Positions 38,572 through 56,640 of a stretch of 64,000 bases of DNA are shown here, in pieces. The stretch covers positions 7,127,367-7,191,366 of the forward strand of contig NC_081339.1 of NCBI RefSeq assembly GCF_022539665.2, in the 5' to 3' direction. How positions within the stretch are numbered: position 1 is the stretch's first letter; the number at the start of each line of letters is the position of its first letter. The notes beneath the pieces were generated by a model. The model searched no databases. It had not been told where the DNA came from and saw only the letters and a list, made by a program, of their open reading frames with translations. The DNA comes from Daphnia carinata. Taxonomy: Eukaryota > Arthropoda > Branchiopoda > Diplostraca > Daphniidae. Made by a program: the position numbers and the translations under genes.

Positions 38572-39805
38572 CTCTCCATAAAAAAAAAACCAATTGACGA
38601 CACGATTCACTTTTTTCCCAATTAAAAATGCCCAAACCAAACAAACCTCCCTTCCCTCCCTCTCCCCGATGTCAAAATGAGAGCAAACAAACACACGACT
38701 ATGGCTGGGAAATACAAAATATCATCCGACGCGGCGTCAGTCTAAAAAGACTCACGGTTTTTACCTCTTCTCTTCCTTTGCTATTTACAGCGAGATAAAT
38801 GCGGTACAATTTGAATCTTTTTTTTTTTTCAAATGGCTTTTGTTTTTTTCTGAAGAATGTAAAATCGTTAATGTAGAAATAGCTCGAGTAAAGCACGAAA
38901 TGTTGTTTTTCAAAAAATGATAGGTTAGAGCGTGTGCGTTCCATGCTATTGAGAAATCAAAAAAATAATACTGCGGGACAGGAAGCGGGAGAGAAAGGGG
39001 GGAGGGCTGAAATTCGGGAAACCCTTTTTTTCTGTTTTTTTTTTATCTCTCCCTTTTTTTTTATATATGTATATCATATATATATATAACTACACACACA
39101 ACATACAAAAAAGACATTGGGGGGGAATATTGCCGACTATTGTCATCAAATTCATCAAAATAGAATCATTATTGAAGAGATTCATTAAGAATGCCATCGT
39201 TATAATAATATAAAGGGGATGGGAATACTGGTTAGAAATATGTGCGCGTTTTTCGATTGACAGCCGATAGATATTACATAAAGGGGGGGATAGAAAAAGG
39301 AAAAAATTTTTCAAAAAGATTTTTTTTTTGTTTTTGTTTTTTTCAAACTTTTTTCTTCGATTTTTTGTGCGTATCAAAACGTCAGCCGTGATTTTCTTTT
39401 TAAATGGACGGGCTTCTATTTTGTTCATTCCTTTCCTTCAATCATTCTTTTTTTTTTCAGAGGGGCGGGGTTTCAGCAGGCAGCAAAAGAAAATGTCGAA
39501 ATTATGTGGAATGCCAATTAATTAAAATTTTTTTGTTTAATTCTTATTTTTTACGGGCCGTTTTTTTTTTTTTTTTTTTTTTTCAAAATAATGTGGGAAT
39601 GCAACTGTTACTTTGGGGGGGGGGGGTGCGCTGTTTGCAATGAGTATTATAGTTGGCATTAGATTAATCTAAATAAAATCTATTTAAAAAAAAATAATTA
39701 AATCACCCGAGTTTTCATTTTGGGTGCGGAGGGGTGGTGCTGTAAAATAATTTCAAATATTTTTGAACTTAAAAAAAAAAAAATAAATAAAAAAAAAAGA
39801 GAGAT
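38572..39805. other. Intergenic between convergent UTP6 and noggin, repeat-rich
   Basis: The 3' ends of UTP6 and the noggin homologue face each other here. The stretch holds poly-T/poly-A tracts, a TA run near 39060-39090 and a G tract near 39612-39626. No exon or conserved protein can be supported. It probably includes both 3' UTRs. Confidence 0.6.
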
Positions 39806-41690
39806 TCAGTTGATGGATTTGGCGCTGGCGGAACAGCCGCAAGTGCATTGCCGGACGATGGGATAATGTAGCGGGATCCATTTGCAGAAGCGAGGCGGGT
39901 CCCAGTACTGACAGTGCCAACGGAGAATGACGACTTCGCGTTCCTCGGAGGCGCGGCAGCTCATGCCTGGCGGGAAAGAGCACGACTGATTGGCGTGACA
40001 GCGTCCTTGTTTGATCCAGCGGGGCCAGTAGCGCGATCCGAGATCCTTCCACCGGTAAATCACCGGACATTGAGTGTAGAGCCAAAGGAACTTCTCCAAC
40101 TTCTTGCGCACTTTGCGCGACAGCCTCGTCCGCACCCGGGTCCCGTCCGGCAGCTGCAACGAGCCCAAATTCCACTTGGACCTCGGGCTGGAACGTTGCT
40201 CTTCCTCGACGGCGACAGATTGTTGTTGTAGCGAACCGGGTATTCGGCCGTGCCGTTCGGGTAGAGAATCGCCTCTTTGGGCTGCCCGATCGACATAAAT
40301 CGACCGTCAAAATGATCTGCACAAAAATTTTAAAAAAGAATTTGGGTTTTGGTTTTTTATTATTGGTCTCCGGAATTGATGGAAGAGAAAAGAAAAAAAC
40401 GTGCCCGTCAGTTCGAAAACTGGATTATATTGACTTATTAATGCAGGGCCTCTTCACCAGTCTCACGTCTCTATTATTATACTTTTTTCTCAACAGCTTA
40501 CAGGACTTTCGAAATAACTTTATTTTCATTTTATGTTTTCCTTAAAAGGTTCATCCGTCATTCGTTTGACGGATGGTAATCCGACACCGTCATTGTAGGT
40601 CGCGTACCTTTTGAGAAATAAAAGTCAACTCATCGATGAGGAAAAAAATAAAAAAAAGGGGGGATTTCCCTGAATAGATGACAGTAAATAATCCCCTCCC
40701 CCCCCCTTCCCTAGGTAAGTAATCACATTAATTCTAGACCCCATTTTAGACCTATGACGTCACAAACTTTTATTTTTCTAAGGAAAGAAGAGACATCTGT
40801 CAATGACGTCCGCCGGCTAGCGTTTCCATGGTTTCTGCCGAAATCAATCGATGTCCATTGGCTACACAGCAACAAAGATATGCCCACGTCTGAGAGAGCA
40901 ATTATCTGTTCCATGTATTTCGCTCGTGCGCTAAAAAAAAAACATTCGCAATTGAATATGTATTTTAAAAAACCTACAACGCCATAACTTTCCCCGAGGT
41001 ATAAAGAAAATGATCAAATTACGTCTAACTGTATCCATAATCGTTTATAGTCCACACCCATCACTCGTCCATTGTTTTCTAAAACAGCACATTTGGAATA
41101 AACGAGAATCGAAACGAATGTGTGTGTGTCTGTGTGTCTATAGCTGGTTTGAAATCTATACTCGGTGACCTGCACCAAGGCAACAACCTCTAAGTCACGT
41201 GCACGACATTTTGGCGTGCGTGCAAGCACACACAAAAAAGGGAACTTGTCGCATGATTGACGTCCGATCCATCGAAGGCCACCCCCCCTGTCTCTTTATA
41301 TATTATGAAATATCATTACCCCAAAAGGCGGAATTATACTGCATTGAAGTCAATCTAAAAAAAAATAGTTTCACCTTTGAGTCGGAGTCGCAGGGCGGCG
41401 GCGTCAATGTCCTTGGGTTTGGGGTCGTACTTGGCGTCGGGTGACTCTAGGAGATCCGGAACCGGAAGACCGGACGACGCGGCAGACGGCGATGGTTGTG
41501 GCTTGACGCGTAGTTGTTGCTGCTGTTGTTGAGCGTTTTTGACGGTCGTCTGGACGGCGGCTGAGACGGTCGGCAAGTTGTTGCCAGTCGCCACGATGGC
41601 GACGGCCATGCCCAGCATTAAAGCCAGCAAAGAGCCACGACGCCTGTCTGAGGCAACGTCGGCGTCTATTCCTGTTGTTCCTCTCATCAT
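39806..41690 (-). CDS. NOG: Noggin homologue (secreted BMP antagonist), apparent frameshift
   Basis: Noggin binds BMP ligands outside the cell and blocks receptor contact. Exon 1 (41690-41375) starts right after an acceptor-like GGCAG, so a 5' UTR intron is likely. It encodes a signal anchor/signal peptide (GSLLALMLGMAVAIVAT) and the family's N-terminal BMP-clip segment (LPVPDLLESPDAKYDPK). Exon 2 (40316-39806) continues in phase as DHFDGRFMSIGQPKE, matching the region after the clip. It then encodes the cystine-knot domain (KLEKFLWLYTQCPVIYRWKD, LGSRYWPRWIKQGRC, ILRWHCQYWD, WIPLHYPI, CTCGC). The two parts of exon 2 are in different frames. The switch lies between about 40225 and 40165 and equals one missing base or two extra bases. 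No normal intron can bridge it. It may be an assembly indel, an unusual splice, or a real lesion. Confidence 0.85.
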
Positions 41691-44600
41691 CTGCCAAACG
41701 AAAGCGTACACACGAAAAATAAAATGCATTTCATTTTTGTGTGTGTGTGTGTGTGATTAAATATTCAAATTAATACACACACGCTGTTCTTCTTAGCCCC
41801 TTTTGTTTTTTCACTGTCACATCGTCATGACGGGCCACCGATAATTCATCGAAAATCAACGTGATTCAATTACCAAGTCAAAAAATGAACGTCACATGAC
41901 GACAACCGAACTCATCCGGATTATTGACTTGGCATTTAAAAAGAAAATCCCCCTCCCTAAAAAAAAATAAAAAATCTACCATTTCCGGATCGTCTTCCGG
42001 AAGGAGAAAACGAACGTAAAGGAATCAACCAACAATAGTTGTCTCTCTCTCTCTCTCTTTTGTAAATATGTACACAGTATAAAATAGGATTCAATCAGGA
42101 AGGAGCTCATCGTCGATATATGCCATCGAAAAAAAAAAAAAAGAAAAAGGTTTGTCCGGATCCTGTTGACTTCCTGCATTTCCTTTTTCTTGTGCGCGCG
42201 CTTGCATTTCTCTTTTAGTTTTGCCATCCTTGTAAATATCGTCTCTGCTCGCTATGGGCAAATTACTGGATGGTAACAGTTAGTGAAAGAACGAAAAAAA
42301 AAGGGGCTGCAAAGTTATACATGAAAAATGGATACGATCCATCGATTGGCTCCTGTATTCCTCTTTTCAAAAGAAGACCTTGCAAGTTATCCAGGAAATG
42401 AGATGAAGCGTTTTTCTTTTTTTTTTTTCCAAAATGTCGGTGACCTGATGTAAAACTAACACAGGAAAAAGAAAAAACCCTTCAGAGTTTCGGGATGTTG
42501 GGGTGGCTAGGAGGAATATTCTATATACGACCCAACTATGATGTTACTATAAAAGAGACATCATCAGGAGCATCGTCCGACTATTGGATGTTCCTCCCCC
42601 CATCGTCCATGTCTGAGTGTTTTGCGGCTGATGGCTCTTCTCTTTTTTCTCGGATAAGTAAATAAAGAACGTCGCGTGGATCAGCAGGCTTGGGTTTTTC
42701 ATCGCCCCCAATCGCTTTAGAAACAAAACAAAAAAAAAATAATAATTGAAGACAAGAGAATAAAAAAAAACAAAAAGGGATCCCTTTTAAAGAAAAATGG
42801 ACAATTCGGAGTTGTTTCGTTTTAGATATGTTTATAGGACAATGGATGCCACCCCCTATCTCCTTTCTGTAGATCATTCGGGATTGCGCAAGGATCGGCA
42901 CGTTAGTAGACTCGGCCAGACGACGTAGAGACAATACACACACACACACAAAAAAAACAAATAAATAATCATTCTTCGCTATAATAGAGTGCATCTATAA
43001 CTCATCATTTGCCATCGCTTTTAGCCCGTAGACGTTAAGAGTATCACTCACATGTTTACTTGGATAGACGTGCGTGTATAAAAGAAGATCGTCTTCTCTT
43101 TTTCGAACCGTTTGCAAGCCAAAAAAAAAAAAAAAAAAAAATAAATGGGGAACTTGTTTTTCTTAGGCATTTTTTTCTTTTTTTTTTTTTTGTGTGTGTT
43201 CTATTGGCTGTTGACGATGATCGATGAGATTTGGGAAGGCACACAAACATCGGCTATGTACCACCCTTCTTCGTTTTCCACCCCAGCCGAGGTTACGTTC
43301 GATGTGTATATACCTTTAGCTGCGCTGGAAAAGACTCGCTGTCCAGCGTACACAATAACAACATCGTTAAAGAAAGAAGTTTGTAAGCTTCTTTTCAGTT
43401 GACACTGTTCGTATTCGAAAACATTCTTTTGCCAGTAAGAAAAATATGATAGATGTTAAAGAATCGTTTCTCTTTTGATATCCATGAATTTTTCTTCTTT
43501 TTTTCATTTGATTGTGTTTTTCTATAGTCCCAGCCAAAACCACCCTATTGTTCGGGAGTGTATACTGGTCTCTCTCTCTTTCATCTTCTAAATGGATGAT
43601 ATATTTATACATCTCTTTTTTTTTTTTTTCTCTAGTGCGGAGGGGAGGAGGACGCTGGGCTCTACCCCGGATTAATAGGACACACACAAACAGTTGGGGA
43701 AACGGGAGAGAGGGGGGAGAGAGACGAAAGAAAAGCTTTTATCAATATATAAAGTAGAAGAGGAGATAGACAATATCGAGCAGAAATAGTTTTGGCAGAG
43801 GGTGACTCCGATCGATTCCAGTTTGTTGGCTGGATGGGAAAAAAAAAAGGAAAAACATTTGACCAATACGATTGCAAGGATCCATACCGGAATAAATAAT
43901 TATCTAAACATTTAAAAACAGGAATTCTTTTTTTGTAGGAATCCCATCATCGCACCGAACGCGGAAGACGTTTGAAAAAAATAGAAAGGTGTTGGAAAAG
44001 AAAGAAGAGGAAGTGATCCATTTCCACCCCCCCCCCCCCAAAAGAAATGTCACCGCCATAGTTCACCGCCACCCTTTTTCTAAGGTTTCAAACCCCGGCT
44101 ATTGAGATTCCGTACATGTCCGTCAATGTCTATTCAATAGTGGGCCTACTGTCGGGGTGTGAAGAGCTAAAAAAGCAAGAAAAATATTTGTAGGTACAAT
44201 AGGTGAAAAAAAAGGGAGCCCAGAGGAATGTCCCCAACAATACAATTAGCCCTTTATGGATGGTCCTCTATTGGAAATATATATATAAAAAAAAGGGTCC
44301 TGTGGATAAAGACGGACACCTTTAAAAAATAAAAAAGGTTGACGTGTTCGTCACAGTTTTCACACGTTTTCACAGCCTTCCTTCTTATCGGCGTACCTAT
44401 AGGGGGCTAAATGATGGGCCACTTGGGATCTCGTCAAGGTGTTGCCCATTTCATCGATTTAAATTTTTGGGAGGGGCCTGTCAATTTGAAAAGGCTAAAC
44501 ACGGAGGGCACAGATGTGCACATATACTCATAGCAATAATAAACAGTGAAACAAACTCATTTGCCAAAAAGGACGGGACGACTTACCTTTTGATCGATGA

Positions 44601-47600
44601 TTGGAGAAGCCAAGATCAAAACTACATTCACTTCTGAAGACGACACTTCGCTAAGATCTCTCAAAAAAAAAAAAAAAAACGTTTATGATTGTGAATTGAA
44701 ATCAAGACGTCCGGTAATTGAAAAGGCGGGCAATTCAAAAAAAAAAAAATGAACGTTTCTTGTCTCTCTCTCCTTTTTTTTTTTGCTTACGTCATCCAAA
44801 ACACTGCCGACTAGAAAATGCTTAAAAGTCTTGAACAAAAAAAGAAAAATAAACTGGGCTTTTAATGTAAATGGACTTATTCAAACACACACAACACAAT
44901 AATTTCAAAAAAAAAATGGAGTTCTTCTCTCCGTCTGAGTTAGATGTGAGAGAGCGAGAGAATGAGAGAGAGAGACGTGCAGAGTTTGGTTTTCGACTGA
45001 CTGTCTGACAGGACACGGTAGTCGTAGTAGTCGTAGCGGCGGTGTAGTGTACTGCTGTGCGCTTGCGTCGTGCCTCGTATCCGGTTTTTGTCCAGCGTAT
45101 AGAAGTGGGCAGGACTTTGTGACTTTTGGAGTATGGCAGCAAAAATGGAGAGGGGGGGGATATGTACACTAGAGAGAGACAGGCTATTTTATCTTCTTTG
45201 AATTTTTCCGGCGGCCCGCCCGTCGTGCTTATAAAACCACCCTCTCTTCTTTATTAGAGATGGATGTATACATCTCTCTCTTTTTTTTTTCGCTACTAGA
45301 CACCAGTGATGTTCAACCCTCTTTTCTTCCGTGTCACACAATAGAAGTTGGCCGGAATTTTTTTTTTTTCTGATTTTCTTATACCACCCCAAAAAATAAA
45401 ATCCTTCTTTAGACTTCTCAATAAAGTATATACCCTCCATTGGCACCCTTCTTTTTTTTTGAAAAACTATCGCTATTTTTTGAGTGCGCTCCCAGGCGGA
45501 GAAATCGCGTTCCGGCCCAAATCCAGGAACATTTTTTTTTTTTTGGGGGGGGGGGGGGGGGATGACTATATAATTAAATTATAGATTGACTCGTTATACA
45601 CCGTAAATCCTTGAAGAAAAAAAGAGGTTTCAATTCTTTTACTTTGGGGAGAGTTCCAGGCGTGGAAGAACCAGGTGGCATTTGAAAAATGAGAACAACG
45701 TGATGTCCAGTTGTTAAACCAAACATCTTCCCTCTTTTCCCAAAGCCACTTCCGAAACTAATAAGGATCGCTTCCTTTTGTTTATTTGAGGGATCCAGGA
45801 TCTTCCTGTAGTTCAACAATCAAATAAAGACAATACACAAGAGGCGATCATATACAGTTCGATTGGAACATAAACCCAATGGGGACCACGTTGACGTCAT
45901 CAAACTCTTTGATCTTCTGATTTTCGCCGTGGGTAAAACAAAAAAAAATGTACTGGAACACAATTTTTGAAACATTTTTACGATGGAATTGTTTGAATTC
46001 TCTCTTCCCATTGGAATATATGGCTGTATCTGTAGAATTAGAGAGAGTGACGATAGATTGAAACGATTATGGAAAGGCCATCAAAGTTTCGAAACGATTT
46101 TGCATCCATCGTCAATTGGTCATAAATAAAACTGGAACCGAAAAAAAAAAAAAAATACTTGTTTCAATCCCTCCACGTCCAGTTAATATTCTCCTGGGCT
46201 TTCCCGATCGCCATGTTGGATAGAACAGTTGAAAACAAAACAAAAATAATAGAGTTTTTGGGGTTTAAGTGTTATAGAATGCTATTCATCATGACTGTAA
46301 ATTTCACATTTTTAATACACTTTTGCCTTGAAAACGATTGGCCATCATTCACGACTGTCTTTTATCAACAGTCGGTATAACCAACGAGAGTCCAGGGCAT
46401 TTTTTTGGTTTCAAATCTACGAAATTCAATTCATTTAAACATGTCATAATCAGTGGATGATGTAACCAATGTTTCAACATTCTTCCACCATTTACCTAAC
46501 TTGCCAACAGATCAACACGAATTTCGATGCATGGCCATCACATTTCACCAATAAAACCAAACAAAAAATGAAACAATAATATTCAAATTGAGTTTGGGTC
46601 AAGACGATGCATCATGTTTGCTTTTTATCTATCCCCCCTTTTGAAAGAGAAAGTTTTCAGCGGATGATCTGTTTTGCTGGCATCGAACGTTTCAACCCTC
46701 GATGTGCTTTTTTTTTCTTTCCAACTCTTCCATAATTATTTATTTTTTAGACAAATGAAAGCAAAAGTTGGACCATCGCGATCTGTCAACACGTACTGAA
46801 AAAAATAAAAAAAAAAACAACAAAAAAAAAAGAAAGTTTGGCCGTCGTTGGTTCGTCTAGCCAAGTCCAGCAGATATTATTTTTCATGCATCATCTAGTA
46901 AATGTGGATTAAATAGACTCCGGGGAGGGGAAGGAAGAAGACACATCGATTCCATTTTTTTTTTTTTTTTGGCTGGCCTGGGCCGTCTCTTATTCTAATC
47001 TTTCGTCGCCTTGTCGCTTTGCTATATCGTTGCCAAACTACCAAGTTTTGATACAAAAAAGAAAATAGGACCTTCCCTGGAAAACTGTCTTTTTTTTTTG
47101 TTAATCCAGGGTGTGCAAAGAGCTTCCAGGCAGATCCATTTTGTGCGATAGATTTTTGCACGTTAGATTACGACTGTTGCTAGCGACGCTCGGTCGCTTA
47201 AAAGTTAAGCGAGATATACTTTCGTTCCATGCAAAAACAAAAACGGAAGGAACTAGGAAAAAAATAAAAGGGAGGAAAGCGGAATAAAATGACGCCTTCC
47301 GATTTAAGCAACTTTCTCCGAGAGTGGATGCATATCCGTGTTGGCAAGCGAAACGAATAAAAGCAAAAAAAAAAACAAACAAAACAAACTTGTAGGATGT
47401 AAACAACGAAATGCGCATAACAAATTGGACACTTTTGGCTTTCAGGCTTACTACTACTACTACGTCTACTACGTCTACTACTACTACTACGTGTTTACAA
47501 CAAGACGACACACACACACACACAAAATACTAGAAATTCAAAGACTACCGTGGATGGAGTCTCAGCTGGCCAACGCTTCCCAATTGGATGGCGAAATACG

Positions 47601-48513
47601 AGCTGTGAAGGCGATATATCTTTAAGTTATTCAGACCCATTTCAATACAATCTCTCTGCCTGTGTTCGCTATGCGTCTAAACTTTTCTTCTTTCCACTTG
47701 GATATGTATATCCATTTTTTATTTTCCTGGTTTCGCTTCTATTCCGTGTCTGTCCTTTTCTTCATCGACTTGACCTCTTGTACTGCTACACGCAATGGCA
47801 ATCGCTTCCGAGTTTCTTTTTTTTTTTTTCTATCCACCGAGATCCCCGACCAAGAGAAAGTTTACGGATTATGGACTTTGGCAAATGTTTTCGTTCCGTG
47901 ACGCACGAAGGCAAAGTTCCAGGTTCAATCAGAAGCTTTTCGGGATGCCCTTCATCGATGCTCTTTGCGTGTCATTTCATCCAGAAAAGAAAAAAGCCCC
48001 GACAACAGACACTCCCGGCCGACGGCGAAGATGCTAAAGCGTTTCTACTTGCGCGACACACAGCAGGAGGGGAGTTTATCCTTTTCGTTTGGAGTTTTCC
48101 TTCTTTTTTTTTTTTTTTTTTTTTTACTACTTTTCGTCGATGACAGCCAAGGATTTTTATTCAACTCGATCAAATACTATGAGGAGCAGGAAAAAGAGAG
48201 AAAAAAAGTTTTGGAAACAAATTGGGATGAGAGTCAAAAACGATTTCGTTTCCTTATTTTTTTCGATTCTTTTTCCTGGGTTGTGACACTTTGTCTGAGA
48301 GGTTGAATCAAAAAAGAAAATTCTGCATTAAAAAAAAAAGACAACAATAAAAAAAAAAGGAATAAACCAACGATCCAATGAACAAAAGGAAATAGTAGAG
48401 GGTATTTCAAGTGACCAAAGTGAGAGGCAAAAAAATTATTTAAGGGACAATGAAACGACGTTTGGCCAAATATGTTGACATCGAATCAGAGTCTTGTTAT
48501 TATTCATCTATTT
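41691..48513. other. Repeat-rich region upstream of noggin and downstream of ZFR
   Basis: I found no exon chain on either strand. The sequence is full of homopolymers and short AC/CT runs, like 1-8 kb. A minus-strand stretch near 44930-45020 with repeated TCAGTC-like initiator motifs beside a CT-rich run could be a 5' UTR or promoter of the noggin gene (weak). Local frames such as 47550-48143 are low-complexity readings. Confidence 0.5.
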
Positions 48514-53423
<4,910 letters not shown>

Positions 53424-53544
53424 TTTGCCTAGTCGTCAATCAATAAAAAAGCCGACTCGACTACCATTCTGCTTTAGTCTGCGTCAAAGCAACGGTGCAA
53501 AGTCATTTTAAACCGGATTCTACAAATGAATAAAAATTTACATA

Positions 53545-53550
53545 TTTATT
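53545..53550 (-). terminator. Poly(A) signal of PGPEP1
   Basis: AATAAA on the minus strand about 155 bp after the PGPEP1 stop codon and about 120 bp before the ZFR start codon. PGPEP1 3' end formation and ZFR transcription start must therefore be packed into less than 300 bp. Confidence 0.5.
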
Positions 53551-53704
53551 TTAATTTGTAATTATATTGTCGTTTCTCGTACATTATTATATTAAAACTT
53601 TATATATATATTCAAAAATAATAGATATATTTGCATTGAAAATTATATCTCTTTTCAATTTGGTTAAAGAAGGGAAAAACTGAAATGCCAATGAAAGATG
53701 ATCA

Positions 53705-54444
53705 TTATATCTCAGTCTTTAAGTTGTAATCGTTCTCGCGGACTTGTGCCAACATGCCCGCAATGGCCAACTTGAGTCCTTGAGCGAGCTGAAGAGCAGA
53801 GTATGGTTTATCCAGAACAGGAACATGAACAAATGCAACTCTACTTCTATCAACATGAAGGGATGAATAAAATACAAAATCACAGAGATAACGACCTGGG
53901 TCAGTTGAAATACAAGAAACTACATCACAGTTGGAGTCATTAACATTTTGACATATTTTTCTCATATCAATGGCAGATTCTAGTCGATCTGAGGATCCTA
54001 TAACACAAACACCACCTTCTGGCACACAGCCCTGAATATCCAAAGAACCATATCCGCTATTGAAAGCTTGAGTCTCCAAAGTTAACTCCTGTGCCATTCC
54101 TGAGACTCCAACATGAACAACCAGCTGTAATGATTATATCATAAAACAATGATAACTATTCAAACTTAATTTCTAAATTTTATAAAAGCTTCAGTGAAGC
54201 ATTACAGTTAAAATACCTTTGGTTTATACAATTCCCATAATTGCGGAATCTGGGTTTTAACGTAATCGTAGTCAACTGGTATCTCTTTCGTTACTAATTG
54301 GATTCCGAACTCTCGTTCTAGATCTAGACTGGGTAATAGTTTGACAGTTTCCATGCTAGCGTTGATTTTGTGAACGCCGAATGGCCCAAATCCCGTCACT
54401 AATACCGTTTCGCTACAAGCAGGAACTTCCTTGTTAGATCCCAT
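53705..54444 (-). CDS. PGPEP1: Pyroglutamyl-peptidase I
   Basis: A cytosolic cysteine peptidase (family C15) that removes N-terminal pyroglutamate from peptides. Two exons (54444-54217 and 54124-53705) encode 215 aa, close to the 209 aa of the vertebrate enzyme. The frame is intact from MGSNKEVPACSETVLVTGFGPFG. Family landmarks are VTGFGPFG at the N-terminus, HVGVSG, and GRYLCDFVFYSSL with the catalytic Cys. HVPVL carries the catalytic His near the C-terminus. The catalytic Glu is expected in the middle part (ETQAFNSGYG region, tentative). The gene lies head-to-tail between PSMD12 (293 bp upstream) and ZFR. The substrate peptides in this animal are unknown; pyroglutamyl neuropeptides would be one class (inference). 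Confidence 0.94.
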
Positions 54445-54688
54445 TTGTATAGTAATTTTTTCAACAACAACAAAAAAAAAACGAAGAACTTTGTACTACA
54501 AACTTAGCCTTACTAGTTTCAAGGTAGCCCCCTAACAATGTGACATTAATCTCTACGCCACAGGTTGTTACGCTGTTGCCGCATGTACAAAAACAAATCA
54601 ATAGGTTAAAGAAACTCATTCGACATACAAAATGTTTAAAAAAATTACACCACTGGTATAACTCTGGATGGAAATCGAAGAAATTTGT

Positions 54689-54694
54689 TTTATT
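54689..54694 (-). terminator. Poly(A) signal of PSMD12
   Basis: AATAAA on the minus strand 44 bp after the PSMD12 stop. It implies a very short 3' UTR and leaves about 240 bp to the PGPEP1 start codon. Confidence 0.55.
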
Positions 54695-54737
54695 TATCAA
54701 CCGGCGCAATCATTAATTATGTACTGAAATAGATAAC

Positions 54738-56562
54738 TCACTCTTGCGAAGGATTAGTGGCAAGCAAGTGTCGGTGTACCATTTCTTCGCGATTGATGAG
54801 GTGATTGGTTTTGGTGACGAGGTCCATAAGCGAAGCAAGGCCACTCGACCAACTGTTGAGTACGGCGTTTACGTCTTGCGTTTGTGACGTCTGGAAGTGA
54901 ACAACACCATCAAGTCGGTCAACCTTGGCAGTTACAGTCTTACTGGACACCAAATTGGATAGAAATTCTTCAGTTTCCTCAACAGAAAGGTCAAGGAGTG
55001 CAGCCATCCTTTGCATAGTCACACGGGTGTAGTATTTGGCCATGATGCGGATATTATACTCCACAACACGTGTCTTGAGAGCCTTCCAGCGTTTCTCTCC
55101 TTCCTCAGTACCTATACGAAAGAAGTTGCTTATTCGTTCATCTCGATCACAAGTGTGATGCATTGAACTGACCAATAGTAAAGACGTCCGTTGCTGGGGT
55201 GGAGGCTTCTCCCGCCCGAAGTACTTGTTGGTACTGTTGGCAAAGCGTGCCCCAGTGGATTAGTTCAGCAGCGACAAACAATTGCAGAAGTTCCCTGAAG
55301 CACGACAGAAAACGAAACTGATTAGATTTAATTTTTTTTTAAATTTAAGAATTCCTGTATATACTTGTATTTGGGAATTTCATCGACAACTTTCTCCTGC
55401 AGGAATCGGTGAGTGAGATCGGATTGTTCGTTATCAAATGGACTCAGCAAAAGGTAAAGGATGGCATGTTGCATCATCATGCGTCTATCGGATTCATTCT
55501 CTTGGATCACTGTGGTGTTATACATCGCTCGATAATGTTTGCAAATGGAAAGATACGACCCCTCATGTTGGTCAACATCAATCATGAGTCTGCAAAAGAT
55601 CAGTGATTAAGAAAATTTTCCTCCGTATGTTTTACGCTCAATAAGCCAAATGGAACAATGGAAAGGAATGCCTACTTGTAAAATTTCAGCTTGAGGTCGT
55701 GCGTGTCTTTCTCCTCAAAGAACTTGACACTGATCTTCTTCGAGATGATCTGCGTGCGGATAAAGTCTTTCTTGGCCAGGCAGAGTCTCATTTGCTCCAA
55801 GATGAGCTCGACCTGTTTATTGATATTACACAATGGAGACAAAGTAAAAGAATTTTCTCAAGTGAAAATTTGACAAGATTAGTCTTACCTTTTCTCGTTT
55901 TTCCATAGACCCATAGGTTTCCACCTGAAGTTCTTGGAGAATATCTGCCGCTTCAGTGACCTCACCGTCTTTCTCTTTCATTTGAGCAAGAATATGGGTC
56001 AATCGGGCACGTTCCACTTCAACATAGATCTAAAATGAAATTTTTTGGGGTAAAATATAATGAAGGCAAAAGCAGAAAAACTTTATATGCACCTTTCCAG
56101 CGGTTACAGTTCTAAGTGTATCAATAAGCTTAATCTTTATTTCCTTCGTAGGTGTTTGATCAACATATTGACAGCATTGCTGAACCATTTTTGTTACAGA
56201 AGCTTTCAGCTGGCTCCTCCTTTTGGTCAAGCTAATGATATTTTCATTGAGAAGGTCCCATTGCTTACTTTCAAAACAAATTTGAACAATTGCTTCCAAG
56301 ATACGGCCTGTTGAAATTGCATCAGCTCCCTGTCAGCAAGACAAGGAAAACGTCAAAACATGGGCACAACAAAAAAAAAATAAAAAATTCAAATCACAGT
56401 TCTGGTTTGTTTTTCAAGAGCGTAGAGGATTTCAAGGGCTTCGTTGATTTTCCCCTCTGCTGCCAAGGCTTTGCAGATTGGTATTTTATCGTCGCATGTT
56501 GAACTGTAATCCACTTCCATTTTAACGATGCGGCCTCCGTCAGTTGTGTTTGATTCTGCCAT
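54738..56562 (-). CDS. PSMD12: 26S proteasome regulatory subunit RPN5
   Basis: RPN5 is a lid subunit of the 19S particle, with a TPR-like solenoid and a PCI domain. Exons 56562-56398, 56329-56093, 56029-55889, 55812-55676, 55589-55365, 55294-55173 and 55111-54738 join without frame errors to 466 aa (about 456 in vertebrates). The helical repeats include [20 protein letters not shown]. The PCI domain is at the C-terminus ([48 protein letters not shown]). The start is supported by the coding similarity and by the short 5' stretch before an AT-rich TTTGATTATTTTAG. The upstream sequence is the end of a repeat element found twice more in the window, and both other places carry a relic of this exon 1. 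The real copy is intact, so the relics are duplicates. Confidence 0.95.
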
Positions 56563-56640
56563 GTTTTTGCCTTCGCTTCAAGTCTTCACGACTCTAAAAT
56601 AATCAAACCTGGATTGAATGCCAAATGAAGTTTCTTCTAT
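56563..56640 (-). promoter_or_regulatory. PSMD12 5' flank shared with the repeat element
   Basis: The 55 bp before the ATG (in sense: TTTGATTATTTTAG, then GTGAAGACTTGAAGCGAAGG) are present in the left-arm relic. The preceding GGCATTCAATCCAG is the element end. Either the PSMD12 promoter or 5' UTR is part of the duplicated unit, or an acceptor at TTTTAG joins a distant non-coding exon. Confidence 0.5.

Noticed and set aside
39753-40322. 189-codon minus-strand ORF overlapping noggin exon 2
   Set aside because: It is the third frame of the noggin exon; the cystine-knot frame explains the conservation.
47550-48143. 197-codon plus-strand ORF, the longest in the noggin upstream region
   Set aside because: Low-complexity Phe-rich reading through poly-T; no splice partners and no recognisable domain.
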